Assembly (NCBI RefSeq): GCF_003171675.1
Contig: NZ_QFZQ01000001.1
Span: 868,001-932,000 of the forward strand
Direction of reading: 5' to 3'
From: Reichenbachiella versicolor
Lineage (GTDB): Bacteria; Bacteroidota; Bacteroidia; Cytophagales; Cyclobacteriaceae
Length of the DNA stretch: 64,000 bases
The position numbers and the translations under genes are program-made. This document shows, one piece after another, positions 15,267-24,207 of the stretch. The notes under the pieces are model-generated. The model saw nothing but the letters and a program-made list of their open reading frames with translations. It had not been told where the DNA came from and did not search any database. Position 1 is the stretch's first letter; each line of letters starts with the position of its first letter.

Positions 15267-17204
15267 ATGATAAATGACCGCACCATAGAAGAGATAAAAA
15301 ATAGAATGGATATCTATGAGGTGGTCAGTGATTTTGTTCAGCTCAAAAAGGCAGGTTCCAGCTACAAAGCTTTGAGCCCTTTTACAGACGAAAAAACGCC
15401 TTCTTTCAACGTTTCTCCCTCTAAGGGAATATTCAAATGTTTTAGTACTGGCAAGGGAGGGGATGCGATTACATTTTTAATGGAGATGGATGGTTTGACA
15501 TATGTAGAGGCATTAAGATACTTAGCAGATAAGTACGGCGTGGCAATACAGGAAGAATCAACTTCACAAGAATATAAAGATGCTCAGAGTGAGAGGGAAA
15601 GTCTCTTTATCATAATGAATTTTGCTAAAGAACATTTTGTCAAAAATCTTTGGGAAGTAGCAGAAGGTAGGAATATTGGACTTACCTATTTTAAAGAAAG
15701 AGGGTTTTCTGAAGATACAATAAAGAATTTTGATTTAGGCTATTCTTTAGATCAGTGGCAGGGACTTATTGACGCGGCCGATTCGGGAGGGTATAATCAA
15801 GATTATCTGGAAAAAGCAGGCTTAAAAATAGTTAAGGATGATAAAGCTTACGATCGTTTTAGAGGTAGAGTCGTTTTTCCAATTCATAACATTACAGGTA
15901 AGGTAATAGCTTTTGGAGCTAGAAAACTTAAAGATGGTGATAAAAAAAGTCCCAAATACATTAACAGCCCTGAAACTGAACTTTATCATAAGAGTAAAAT
16001 TCTGTATGGTATTTTTCAAGCCAAAAATGAAATACGAAATTTAGATAATTGCTATTTAGTAGAAGGTTATACAGATGTTATTTCTTTGGCGCAAGCTGGC
16101 GTTAAAAATGTAGTAGCATCGTCGGGAACTGCTCTCACTGAAGATCAGATTAAATTAATTAAGAGATTTACAGGAAATGTAACAGTCTTATTTGATGGGG
16201 ATAAGGCAGGTATTAAAGCATCTATGAGAGGAATAGATATGATGCTTGAAGGTGGTCTTAACGTGAAATCTGTACCTTTTCCAGAAGGGGAGGACCCTGA
16301 TAGTTACTCTAAGGCTTTAGGTTCAAACGCTTTTAAAGAGTACCTATCTAAAGAGTCTAAAGATTTCATTACTTTCAAAACTGATGTCTATATGCAGGAT
16401 GGTTCAGATCCTATTAAAAGGGCTGATTCTATTCGTGAGATAGTCAATAGTATAGCAAAGGTTCCAGATCCTATACGCCGTACGGTTTACATTCAAGAAT
16501 GCAGTTCCTTGTTAAAAGTGGATGAACAGACTCTGATTACAGAACTGAATAAACTAATACTTAAAACACATAGAGAAGGTAATCAAGTTGCCAACGTTCT
16601 TAAAGATTCAAGAATCATTCAACCCAGTATTCCTATTCCTGTACAAGAAAAGGTAGTTTCAATTGATGAAGCAATTAAGACTCAAGAAAGGGATAGTTTG
16701 AGAATGTTAATTAATTATGGGGAAGAGTTAGTGGAAGAAGTTACTGGGAGCGGGGTAGGTTATAGGCTGGTTGATTACTTTATGGCAGAAATTGACGATA
16801 TTGATTTTCAAGTGCCTGTCTATCGTGAGATTTTGAATTTGTACAGATCGGCTTTAGAAAAAGGTAACATTCTTTCAATATCGGACCTGGTAGGGCATGA
16901 TGATAGGGCAGTGAGTCAAGCAGCTGTAGATATTTCAACAGAGCGCTATGAGGTAAGTCCTAATTGGAATGATAAATACGAGATACAAGTTTCTCATGAG
17001 AGAGATACACTTAAATCTTCTACTTTTACGAATATTTTAAGGTTGAAATTTCGTATTGTTCAGAAGATGATAAATGAGAATATGGAAAAGATCAAATTGG
17101 CACAGCAAGATTCAGAAATAGAAGAGTGTCTACAGATACAAAAAGATTTAAAAGCAATGGAAATGACAATAGCCCAGTCTTTGGGTAACGTCACAACGAA
17201 GTGA
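15267..17204 (+). CDS. dnaG: DNA primase
   Basis: A 645-residue primase that makes RNA primers at the replication fork. The order is N-terminal CHC2 zinc-finger fold (1-100), RNA polymerase core with Toprim (about 255-345; '[15 protein letters not shown]' and '[14 protein letters not shown]'), and a C-terminal DnaB-interacting helical part (about 480-640). In the zinc-finger fold the expected ligands CPFH...CxxC read 'SPFT' and 'KCFST': S37, T40, C58, T61, so three of the four zinc ligands are replaced while surrounding residues ('DEKTPSF', 'GKGGDAITF') are kept. Toprim metal ligands are intact, so the enzyme should be active. It starts the dnaG-ribBA-unknown operon. Confidence 0.95.
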   Translation: MINDRTIEEIKNRMDIYEVVSDFVQLKKAGSSYKALSPFTDEKTPSFNVSPSKGIFKCFSTGKGGDAITFLMEMDGLTYVEALRYLADKYGVAIQEESTSQEYKDAQSERESLFIIMNFAKEHFVKNLWEVAEGRNIGLTYFKERGFSEDTIKNFDLGYSLDQWQGLIDAADSGGYNQDYLEKAGLKIVKDDKAYDRFRGRVVFPIHNITGKVIAFGARKLKDGDKKSPKYINSPETELYHKSKILYGIFQAKNEIRNLDNCYLVEGYTDVISLAQAGVKNVVASSGTALTEDQIKLIKRFTGNVTVLFDGDKAGIKASMRGIDMMLEGGLNVKSVPFPEGEDPDSYSKALGSNAFKEYLSKESKDFITFKTDVYMQDGSDPIKRADSIREIVNSIAKVPDPIRRTVYIQECSSLLKVDEQTLITELNKLILKTHREGNQVANVLKDSRIIQPSIPIPVQEKVVSIDEAIKTQERDSLRMLINYGEELVEEVTGSGVGYRLVDYFMAEIDDIDFQVPVYREILNLYRSALEKGNILSISDLVGHDDRAVSQAAVDISTERYEVSPNWNDKYEIQVSHERDTLKSSTFTNILRLKFRIVQKMINENMEKIKLAQQDSEIEECLQIQKDLKAMEMTIAQSLGNVTTK

Positions 17205-17206
17205 GA

Positions 17207-18409
17207 ATGTTAGACAACATAGAAGAGGCTATTGAGGCCATCAAAAATGGAGAAGTCATCATTGTAGTAGATGATGAAGATAGAGAAAATGAAGGAGACT
17301 TCGTATGTGCAGCAGAAAAGATAACTCCTGAAATTGTTAATTTCATGGCTACACATGGAAGAGGATTAATTTGTGCACCATTAATAGAGGAAAGATGTGA
17401 ACAACTGGGGCTTGAATTAATGGTCGGAAAGAATACTGCCGCGTTTGAAACTCCCTTTACAGTGTCTGTAGATCTCGTAGGGCATGGTTGTACGACAGGT
17501 ATATCGGCAAGCGATAGATCGAAGACAATAAAAGCACTTGTGGATCCCAATATAGATCCAGAAGAATTAGGTAAACCAGGGCATATTTTTCCACTGAAGG
17601 CCAAAAAAGGAGGAGTATTGAGAAGGGCAGGCCATACTGAAGCAGCTATAGATTTGGCTAGATTGGCAGGGTTAGAACCAGGAGGTGTTCTGGTTGAAAT
17701 AATGAATGAGGACGGTACTATGGCTCGCTTACCAGACTTGATTAAGGTGGCTGAAAAATTCAATCTAAAACTAATTTCTATCAGAGATTTAATTGCCTAT
17801 AGGATGAAGAAAGAGTCTTTGATTGAGAAAGAGGTGACTGTTAAAATGCCAACAGAATGGGGTGAGTTTAAATTGACTCATTTTAAACAAGTGAATACTG
17901 GGGAAGATCATTTGGCACTGGTTAAAGGTGAGTGGGATGAAAATGAACCAGTTTTAGTTAGAGTACATTCTTCTTGTGTAACTGGGGATATTTTTGGTTC
18001 ATGCAGGTGTGATTGTGGCCCTCAATTACATAAAGCTATGGAAATGGTTGAAAAAGCTGGAAAAGGTGTTGTTGTTTATATGAATCAAGAAGGTAGAGGA
18101 ATTGGTCTTCTTAATAAATTGAAAGCCTATAAACTTCAAGAGGATGGTTTGGATACAGTTGAAGCGAACAATGAACTTGGGTTTGAAAGTGATCAAAGAG
18201 ATTATGGTGTTGGAGCTCAAATTTTGCATAGTTTAGGTGTGTCTAAGATAAAGTTGATGACTAACAATCCTACAAAAAGAGTAGGACTAATGGGATATGG
18301 ATTGGAAATTGTTGATAATGTGCCTATAGAAGTAGAGCCTAATCCACATAACCAAAAATATCTAGAAACTAAGCGAGATAAGATGGGGCATACCATACTG
18401 AAAAAATGA
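17207..18409 (+). CDS. ribBA: bifunctional 3,4-dihydroxy-2-butanone-4-phosphate synthase / GTP cyclohydrolase II
   Basis: A 400-residue fusion catalysing both entry steps of riboflavin synthesis. RibB half (1-205): '[13 protein letters not shown]' (acidic metal/substrate loop) and '[15 protein letters not shown]'. RibA half (208-400): zinc cysteines in '[20 protein letters not shown]', then '[16 protein letters not shown]' and '[12 protein letters not shown]'. All key residues are present. ATG at 17207 is two bases after the dnaG stop; the GTG at 17201 is in frame but less likely. The riboflavin synthase gene ribE lies 27 kb away at 45510 in this window, so the pathway genes are not clustered. 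Confidence 0.95.
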   Translation: MLDNIEEAIEAIKNGEVIIVVDDEDRENEGDFVCAAEKITPEIVNFMATHGRGLICAPLIEERCEQLGLELMVGKNTAAFETPFTVSVDLVGHGCTTGISASDRSKTIKALVDPNIDPEELGKPGHIFPLKAKKGGVLRRAGHTEAAIDLARLAGLEPGGVLVEIMNEDGTMARLPDLIKVAEKFNLKLISIRDLIAYRMKKESLIEKEVTVKMPTEWGEFKLTHFKQVNTGEDHLALVKGEWDENEPVLVRVHSSCVTGDIFGSCRCDCGPQLHKAMEMVEKAGKGVVVYMNQEGRGIGLLNKLKAYKLQEDGLDTVEANNELGFESDQRDYGVGAQILHSLGVSKIKLMTNNPTKRVGLMGYGLEIVDNVPIEVEPNPHNQKYLETKRDKMGHTILKK

Positions 18410-19029
18410 AACTGGGCTTAGTTAGCTTAGTGATATGTTTTACTGTTGTGCATTTTGTTAATGCACAACAGTTTTCTATGAGAATTTGGCACCCAAATGG
18501 AATGCTTGTCACTTTAGATAAAGATACTCTTAGAGGTACTCTTAAATATGACATTCCCACCAACAGCATTCATATTTTTTCCCCACAAGACCCAAATAAT
18601 CGTATACTAACTTTTAGTAGTAAAAAAGTTATGTATTTCGAATTCTACGACAATAATCGAGATCACTTTCGTCAGTTTTACTCTATTCCCTATCATATTA
18701 GATTAAACTATAAGGCCCCGATACTTTTTGAGATTCTTTTTGAAGGTAAAATGAGCTTGCTCGCCAGAGAGAAAATCGTAATAGAGAGCGAGCCTTATGA
18801 TGGTTTTTCTTCCTTTGGAGGAAGTGGAACTCGTGAGCGTTTAGTTTACAGTTATTATTTTGTTGATGAAGTAGGAAAAATACAATTTTTCGAGGGTAGA
18901 AAGAATGATTTGTATTCCATTTTAAAAGGTAATCAAGAAACGGTCAGGTTCTATGTGAAAAAGAATAAGTTGAAGCTAGAGAATTTAAATGATTTGATAA
19001 GAGTTGTTGCTTTTTATAACTCTTTATAA
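18406..19029 (+). CDS. exported protein of unknown function
   Basis: A 207-residue protein I do not recognise. It begins with a signal peptide ('[19 protein letters not shown]', cleavage after about residue 20) and has no lipobox, so it is probably periplasmic or outer-membrane associated. The mature part alternates short beta strands and charged turns; '[19 protein letters not shown]' and '[11 protein letters not shown]' resemble the small beta-rich secreted proteins common in this phylum that describe an attribute read from a config-like domain, but this is weak. Its ATG overlaps the ribBA stop (ATGA), so it is translated from the same transcript. No catalytic motif, repeat or membrane anchor is evident. 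Confidence 0.75.
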   Translation: MKLGLVSLVICFTVVHFVNAQQFSMRIWHPNGMLVTLDKDTLRGTLKYDIPTNSIHIFSPQDPNNRILTFSSKKVMYFEFYDNNRDHFRQFYSIPYHIRLNYKAPILFEILFEGKMSLLAREKIVIESEPYDGFSSFGGSGTRERLVYSYYFVDEVGKIQFFEGRKNDLYSILKGNQETVRFYVKKNKLKLENLNDLIRVVAFYNSL

Positions 19030-19433
19030 CGAACAGAGTATCCGTATTATTACCTATGTCCTCTAGTTTATTTACTTATCAAGTACTGTAAGGATTAAGA
19101 GAACTTACTAAGCTTACTGGATGTTAGTTGTATTATTTTAATTTTTACTTGTCTTAAATTAATCATTTCTGTTTTTTATCATTTCAAGCCTTGAAAAAGG
19201 GTGTAATAGGTTTCTCAATTTGATGATTAAAGCTAAGTTTTTTCTATGTTTGATGGATAGACCACAAATCCACCCATGAATTGGTGTGCCAAAGCGACTA
19301 ATGTTTTGTTAATACTACTATTTGAAGTGTGATAAAATATGAGTGCTGTATTATTAGAATAGTATAATTTGGTGCAATAATTAAGTGTTTAAGATTTGGA
19401 AGGTCTTAGGACTGAAACTAAACTTAAACAAGA
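19030..19433. other. 404-bp intergenic stretch without a recognised gene
   Basis: AT-rich sequence between the riboflavin operon and the carrier gene. The only structure seen is a short palindrome at 19182-19196 (TTTCAAG/CTTGAAA). No convincing -33/-7 promoter pair, RNA gene or ORF is visible, although a promoter for the following long operon must lie here. Confidence 0.6.
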
Positions 19434-22400
19434 GTGCTCCAATCATTTTTAGAGTTTTTAGGAGGAAAACCAGGAGAGGAAAAAACTATCCTCTTACTAT
19501 TGGCTAAAGGGTTCTTCATGGGAGTCTTTCTAGCTACTTATCAAGTTGGTGCAGAAACTCTATTTATAGATACTTTAGGAGAACAATATTTAAGTGAAGC
19601 ATTTTTCATTTTAGGTTTTTTAGGAGTTGGGTCTACTGCTCTCTATGTTTTTGTACAGAAAAGAACCAATTTCTCTACTTTGGTCACTTCTAATGCAGCT
19701 CTCATTTTTCTTTTCATTTCTCTATTAAGGCTTTCTTTTTGGTATTTAGATAATCCAAAGTTTGGAGGGGTTGAGGCATTGCCTTTCGTCTTATTTGTAA
19801 TGACAGGACCAATTACAGCAATAACACTTCTTGGTTTTTGGGGTGTGTTTGGGAGAATTTTTGATTTAAAGCAAGCAAAGAGAACAATTGGCGGTATAGA
19901 CACAGGACAACTTACCGCCACGATGATTGCTTTTTTTTCAATTCCTCTTTTGACAGAATTAGATCTTATAAATGAGACTTATGATTTGTTATCTATATCT
20001 GCTGTTTCAGCATTAGGAGTATTAGCAGTTACTATTTGGATAGTCAAAGATTACAATCTTGATATTGCAGCAAGGATTCGAAAAACGGACAATGTCAAAC
20101 AAGTTAAATATTCAGACTTATTCAATAATAAGTATCTAAGGCTTCTTTGTCTTTTCATGATTTTCTCTGCTAGTTCGGCTGTATTTGCAGAATATATCTA
20201 CATGACTGCTACAGAGATCATGTATAAAGATCCTTCAGATGATTCAGAGTTGAGGAATTTCATTTCTTTCACCAACGGTGCAATCATGGTATTGAGTTTT
20301 ATCATTCAAAGTTTTATCAATGACATAATTATTGGGCGTTTTGGACTTAAAGTATCCTTGATGGTTATGCCATTGATTCTGGGACTTTTTACAATTGGAG
20401 CTATCGTTTCGGGACACCTATTTGGTTATGAAGTAAAAACGGCAGAGTTCCTGTTCTTCTTTATTTTCATAGTAGTGGGTAAAGTATTTACTTCCTCTCT
20501 AAGAGATGCTCTGGAAAATCCAGCTTTTAAATTGTTTTTCCTGCCTTTTGATGTGAAAATTCGATTTGATATTCAGTCAAGGGTAGAAGGTGTAATGGCT
20601 CAAATTGCAACATTGATTGCAGGTTCATTGCAAATTGCTCTGGGGCTGATGGCGTTTTTTGAGTTGATCCATTACGCTTATTTCGTATTGATTCTGGCAG
20701 GATGTATTATTTATTATGCAGGTAAATTATATACAGAGTATAAATCTCAGCTCACTCAGACACTAGAGGATCAAAAATTGAAGTTGCAAGGTGGTGGGAC
20801 TAAGAACGAATATAGTACCATTAACGTTTTGAAGAAAGAGCTTAGAAAAAGACAGCCAGATCGTACTCTTTTTGCTTTGAAATTGATGGAGAAAATGGAG
20901 CCTATTCTGTTGGATTTCTCGCTACTTGATTTTATTCGTTCAGAACATAAAGAGGTAAGGGAATATTCTTATTGGAGATTAGGTTACCTGAAAAGTTTCA
21001 ATACCTTGGATATTCTTGATAGAGAGGTAAGAAAGGAAGATGAAACAGAAGTTAAACAGGCTGCTGCAGATACTTTAGAAATTCTTCACGAAATGGAGGA
21101 TTATGAATTATCAGAATTGGCAATAAAAAAGCTTGTTAGGTCTACTGATATAATAGACAGAATATACGCAGCGCGAGTATTGGCTAAGATGGAAGAGGAT
21201 AAATTTATTCCCTTTCTGACGGAATTATTAAGAGATATAAATCCAGCTGTGAGAAAAGCAGCAATTGTTACAGCAGGAAAATTAAGGAGACCAGAGTTTT
21301 GGAATATTTTAATAGAAAATTTACATCTACCTACCTATAGTAATTATGCTGATTCAGCATTGATTTCTTCTGGAGAAACGGTATTCTATGCGATTGATTC
21401 TGCCTTTTATAAAACAGGGCAATATCAAGACACTATGCTCAGGATTATTCAAATAATGGGTAAGATAGGTGGTAGGACAGCGACTGAATTGTTATGGAAA
21501 AAAATTGATTTTCCAGATAAATTAATCATTTCTGAGATACTTCTTTCTTTAAGTTATATCGGGTTTGAAGCAAGGGACTTTCAAGCTGCTAGAATTCGAT
21601 TAATGATAGAGAGCACTATCAGTGACTTGGCATGGAATTTAAAAGCGGTTCAAGAGATTCCTAGAGATGATTTTTATGATAAGTTGATTCACTCTGCTTT
21701 CGAGGAGGAGAATAAAAGAAACTTTGATCATATGTTTATGCTGTTGTCCATGATATATGATGCTCAAAGTATTAAACTAGTAAGAGATAACATAGAACTA
21801 GGTACTACAGATAGTGTTTCTTTTGGTATTGAGATGCTCGATATTTTTGTAGATGAAAATCTAAAACCTAAGCTTTCTGCTGTTCTTGACGATGTGCCTG
21901 TTGATGAGAAATTAAAAAAATTAAACGATTTCTTTCCCCCAGAAAATTTTGATAATTATTCGGATTTACTGCTACAAATTGTTAATCGAGATTATAACAA
22001 TATTAATAAATGGACCAAGTGTTTGGCCATGTACAAATTATCTCATATTGCTGACCAAGGAGTAACTATGGATTTAGTAGCTAATTTGTTTAATCCAGAC
22101 TCGACGATGGTTCAGACAGCCGCTGCAGTAATATATAAGCTCGATAAAAATTTATATCAAACACATACAAAGAGACTTAAAACTTCGCTGAAAAAGAGGC
22201 TTGATAAGGATATTGTTCCTCCCGTGTTTAAGAATGATGAGGATTTTCATCAAAAACTTATTGTAATTGAAAGAGCAATATTTTTAAAGCAAATAGAATC
22301 GTTCGAGCAAATCTCAGGAGTTTTATTATTGGATCTAGCGGCGCGTTTTAAAGAAATAAGAGTAAGTCAGGGTACAGTGGTGACAGAAATCGGAGATGAA

Positions 22401-22688
22401 GGTAATACTCCTGTCTATGTAATTCTGAAAGGGGCTTTGCTAGTTGAAAATGAAGATGGCTCTGAAAGAACAGTTGAAGAAAAAGGAATAATTGGACATA
22501 AAATGATCCTTTCATCAGATTTTTCTACTTATCGCTTGACAAGCCAAACAGAATGCTTGTTGTTGACAATAGAGAAGGATGAACTGTATGATGCTGTTTC
22601 TAGAAATGTAGAAATGGTGGATGGGATACTTGATATCATTAATGAGAGCTATGATAAAGTTGAAGAAGAATCAATCTTCAATGTGTAG
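19434..22688 (+). CDS. membrane carrier fused to HEAT repeats and a cyclic-nucleotide-binding-like domain
   Basis: A 1,084-residue protein. The first 440 residues hold about 12 hydrophobic segments with a carrier-like pattern ('LLAKGFFMGVFLATYQVGAE', 'GQLTATMIAFFSIPLL') reminiscent of the ATP/ADP translocase (Npt) or MFS families. Residues about 450-900 are helical and contain HEAT-like pairs ('DIIDRIYAARVLAKM', 'INPAVRKAAIVTAGKLRR'). The last 120 residues resemble a CRP-type nucleotide-binding roll ('VSQGTVVTEIGDEG', 'VYVILKGALLVENEDGSE'), without an obvious phosphate-binding RxS motif. The start is GTG at 19434; an in-frame TAA nine bases upstream excludes a longer form. Transported substrate is unknown. 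First gene of the cluster, 18 bp before the TIR-like gene; probably a signalling or sensing carrier rather than a simple transporter (inference). Confidence 0.75.
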   Translation: MLQSFLEFLGGKPGEEKTILLLLAKGFFMGVFLATYQVGAETLFIDTLGEQYLSEAFFILGFLGVGSTALYVFVQKRTNFSTLVTSNAALIFLFISLLRLSFWYLDNPKFGGVEALPFVLFVMTGPITAITLLGFWGVFGRIFDLKQAKRTIGGIDTGQLTATMIAFFSIPLLTELDLINETYDLLSISAVSALGVLAVTIWIVKDYNLDIAARIRKTDNVKQVKYSDLFNNKYLRLLCLFMIFSASSAVFAEYIYMTATEIMYKDPSDDSELRNFISFTNGAIMVLSFIIQSFINDIIIGRFGLKVSLMVMPLILGLFTIGAIVSGHLFGYEVKTAEFLFFFIFIVVGKVFTSSLRDALENPAFKLFFLPFDVKIRFDIQSRVEGVMAQIATLIAGSLQIALGLMAFFELIHYAYFVLILAGCIIYYAGKLYTEYKSQLTQTLEDQKLKLQGGGTKNEYSTINVLKKELRKRQPDRTLFALKLMEKMEPILLDFSLLDFIRSEHKEVREYSYWRLGYLKSFNTLDILDREVRKEDETEVKQAAADTLEILHEMEDYELSELAIKKLVRSTDIIDRIYAARVLAKMEEDKFIPFLTELLRDINPAVRKAAIVTAGKLRRPEFWNILIENLHLPTYSNYADSALISSGETVFYAIDSAFYKTGQYQDTMLRIIQIMGKIGGRTATELLWKKIDFPDKLIISEILLSLSYIGFEARDFQAARIRLMIESTISDLAWNLKAVQEIPRDDFYDKLIHSAFEEENKRNFDHMFMLLSMIYDAQSIKLVRDNIELGTTDSVSFGIEMLDIFVDENLKPKLSAVLDDVPVDEKLKKLNDFFPPENFDNYSDLLLQIVNRDYNNINKWTKCLAMYKLSHIADQGVTMDLVANLFNPDSTMVQTAAAVIYKLDKNLYQTHTKRLKTSLKKRLDKDIVPPVFKNDEDFHQKLIVIERAIFLKQIESFEQISGVLLLDLAARFKEIRVSQGTVVTEIGDEGNTPVYVILKGALLVENEDGSERTVEEKGIIGHKMILSSDFSTYRLTSQTECLLLTIEKDELYDAVSRNVEMVDGILDIINESYDKVEEESIFNV

Positions 22689-22706
22689 TAAAAATTATTG
22701 GGTTGA

Positions 22707-24206
22707 ATGAATTTTGAATACGACATATTACTTGCTTATCACACGGAGGATGATCAACCTATTGGTGGAAGCAGCAAAGGTTGGGTAACTAATTTTCATA
22801 AATTCTTGCAAACATTGGTTGAGCAAGTATCAGGAAATAAGCCAAAAATTAAACTCATTTCAGAGAATGATAGTCATGTTGACCTTTATTCCAAAGGCGG
22901 AGTATTGGTGACTATTCTGTCTAGGAATTTTTTAAATAATCCTACTTTGGTCAATGGTGTGAAAGTGTTTGCTGGAAATGCGAAAGATACTGGTAACCTT
23001 CATATTCGTGGACTTTCAAGATTATTTAAGGTAATTAAATTCCCTGTAGATGTAGATGCAAGTTTGTCTGATTTGTCCGATATTTTGTCGTATGATTTTT
23101 ATCAAATAGATGCTCTGACAGGTGAGCCTCAAGAGTTTAAAAGATTTTTTGGAAACGAAGCTGAGCGAAGCTATTGGATGAAAATGGTAGATATGGCCTA
23201 CGATATCAATCAAATCATAAATAGGGTTTTAGAGTCAGAAGTTACAGTTGGTAAAAAATCCGAGATTGTAGGGAAAGAAAAAACGATCTACTTGGCTAAT
23301 AGTGGAGTAGATATGATTATTCAAAGAGATATTGTTAAAAGAGAACTGATACGTCACGGCTATAAAGTACTGCCTGATCAATCTTTACCGAAAGAAGCAA
23401 ATGCATTGGAAGGAATGGTGAAAAACGATTTATCTAATTGTTGTTTGTCAATTCATTTGATAGGTGAAGATTATGGTTACAAACCAACGGGTTCAGACTT
23501 GTCTGTAGTTGATATCCAAAATCGAGTAGCTTCTAGATATACTTTTGAAGTACAAGATTACAATCAAAAGCATGGAGGTACGGAGAAATTTAGTCGTTTG
23601 ATTTGGTTGTCACCAGATTTGAAAAATGTTTCAGAAAGACAAAAACTTTTTATAGAAGACTTAAAAAGTGATGCAGCTACTCTGGATGAGGCAGAGGTTC
23701 TTCAAATCCCACTGCAAGAACTAAAGTCTATTATAAGAGAGGAGTTAGTTACTGGAGGTAGATTTAAAACCAAAGAAATTGAAATAGACAACCAGTTGCC
23801 TGATGAGGGTAACATTATCTATTTAATCTGTGATCAGCAGGATAGAGATGATATGGAGAAGGTTCAATCTTTTTTGAAAACCAATGGTTATAATGTAGTT
23901 ACTTCAATGTTTGAAGGAGCTTTAATGGATTTGAGATACCTCCATCAAGAAAATTTGAGGAGATGTGATGCTTCATTGATATACTGTGGTAAATCGTCTG
24001 AGGAATGGATAAGAACTAAGCTTCAGGATTTGTTAAAGGCGCCTGGTTTTGGAAGAACAAAACCAATGAGAGCTTCTGCAATTTTATCTCAGGATAAGGA
24101 GAAGCTAATCAACCAGAATATAAGGAATACCAAAACTATGATTTTGGAGGAAGGAGAGTTTACACCGGATAAATTGAAACCATTCTTGGCTAAACTGGAT
24201 AATTAA
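22707..24206 (+). CDS. triple-module TIR / DUF4062-like protein
   Basis: A 499-residue cytoplasmic protein with three alpha/beta modules. Module 1 (1-185) looks like the TIR domain of TIR-STAND systems: 'YDILLAYHTEDDQ', 'GWVTNFHKFLQTLVEQ', 'GVLVTILSRNFLNNP'. The S-x-x-W-C-x-x-E stretch carrying the NADase glutamate in active TIRs is not present after 'LSRNFLNN'. Module 2 (about 192-345) resembles DUF4062 ('KTIYLANSGVDMIIQRDIV', 'CCLSIHLIGEDYGYKP'). Module 3 (about 370-499) is again TIR-like ('NIIYLICDQQDRDDME', 'RCDASLIYCGKSSEEW'). It ends one base before the STAND ATPase, so the pair should act together, with the ATPase as sensor/switch and this protein as partner or effector. Enzymatic activity is doubtful. 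Confidence 0.75.
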   Translation: MNFEYDILLAYHTEDDQPIGGSSKGWVTNFHKFLQTLVEQVSGNKPKIKLISENDSHVDLYSKGGVLVTILSRNFLNNPTLVNGVKVFAGNAKDTGNLHIRGLSRLFKVIKFPVDVDASLSDLSDILSYDFYQIDALTGEPQEFKRFFGNEAERSYWMKMVDMAYDINQIINRVLESEVTVGKKSEIVGKEKTIYLANSGVDMIIQRDIVKRELIRHGYKVLPDQSLPKEANALEGMVKNDLSNCCLSIHLIGEDYGYKPTGSDLSVVDIQNRVASRYTFEVQDYNQKHGGTEKFSRLIWLSPDLKNVSERQKLFIEDLKSDAATLDEAEVLQIPLQELKSIIREELVTGGRFKTKEIEIDNQLPDEGNIIYLICDQQDRDDMEKVQSFLKTNGYNVVTSMFEGALMDLRYLHQENLRRCDASLIYCGKSSEEWIRTKLQDLLKAPGFGRTKPMRASAILSQDKEKLINQNIRNTKTMILEEGEFTPDKLKPFLAKLDN

Positions 24207-24207
24207 G

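Noticed and set aside
17191-17763. 190-codon minus-strand frame over ribBA
   Set aside because: Antisense to intact RibB domain; no recognisable product.
19182-19196. Palindrome TTTCAAG/CTTGAAA as terminator of the dnaG operon
   Set aside because: Stem is short, almost loopless, 150 bp after the gene, and has no T tail on the plus strand.
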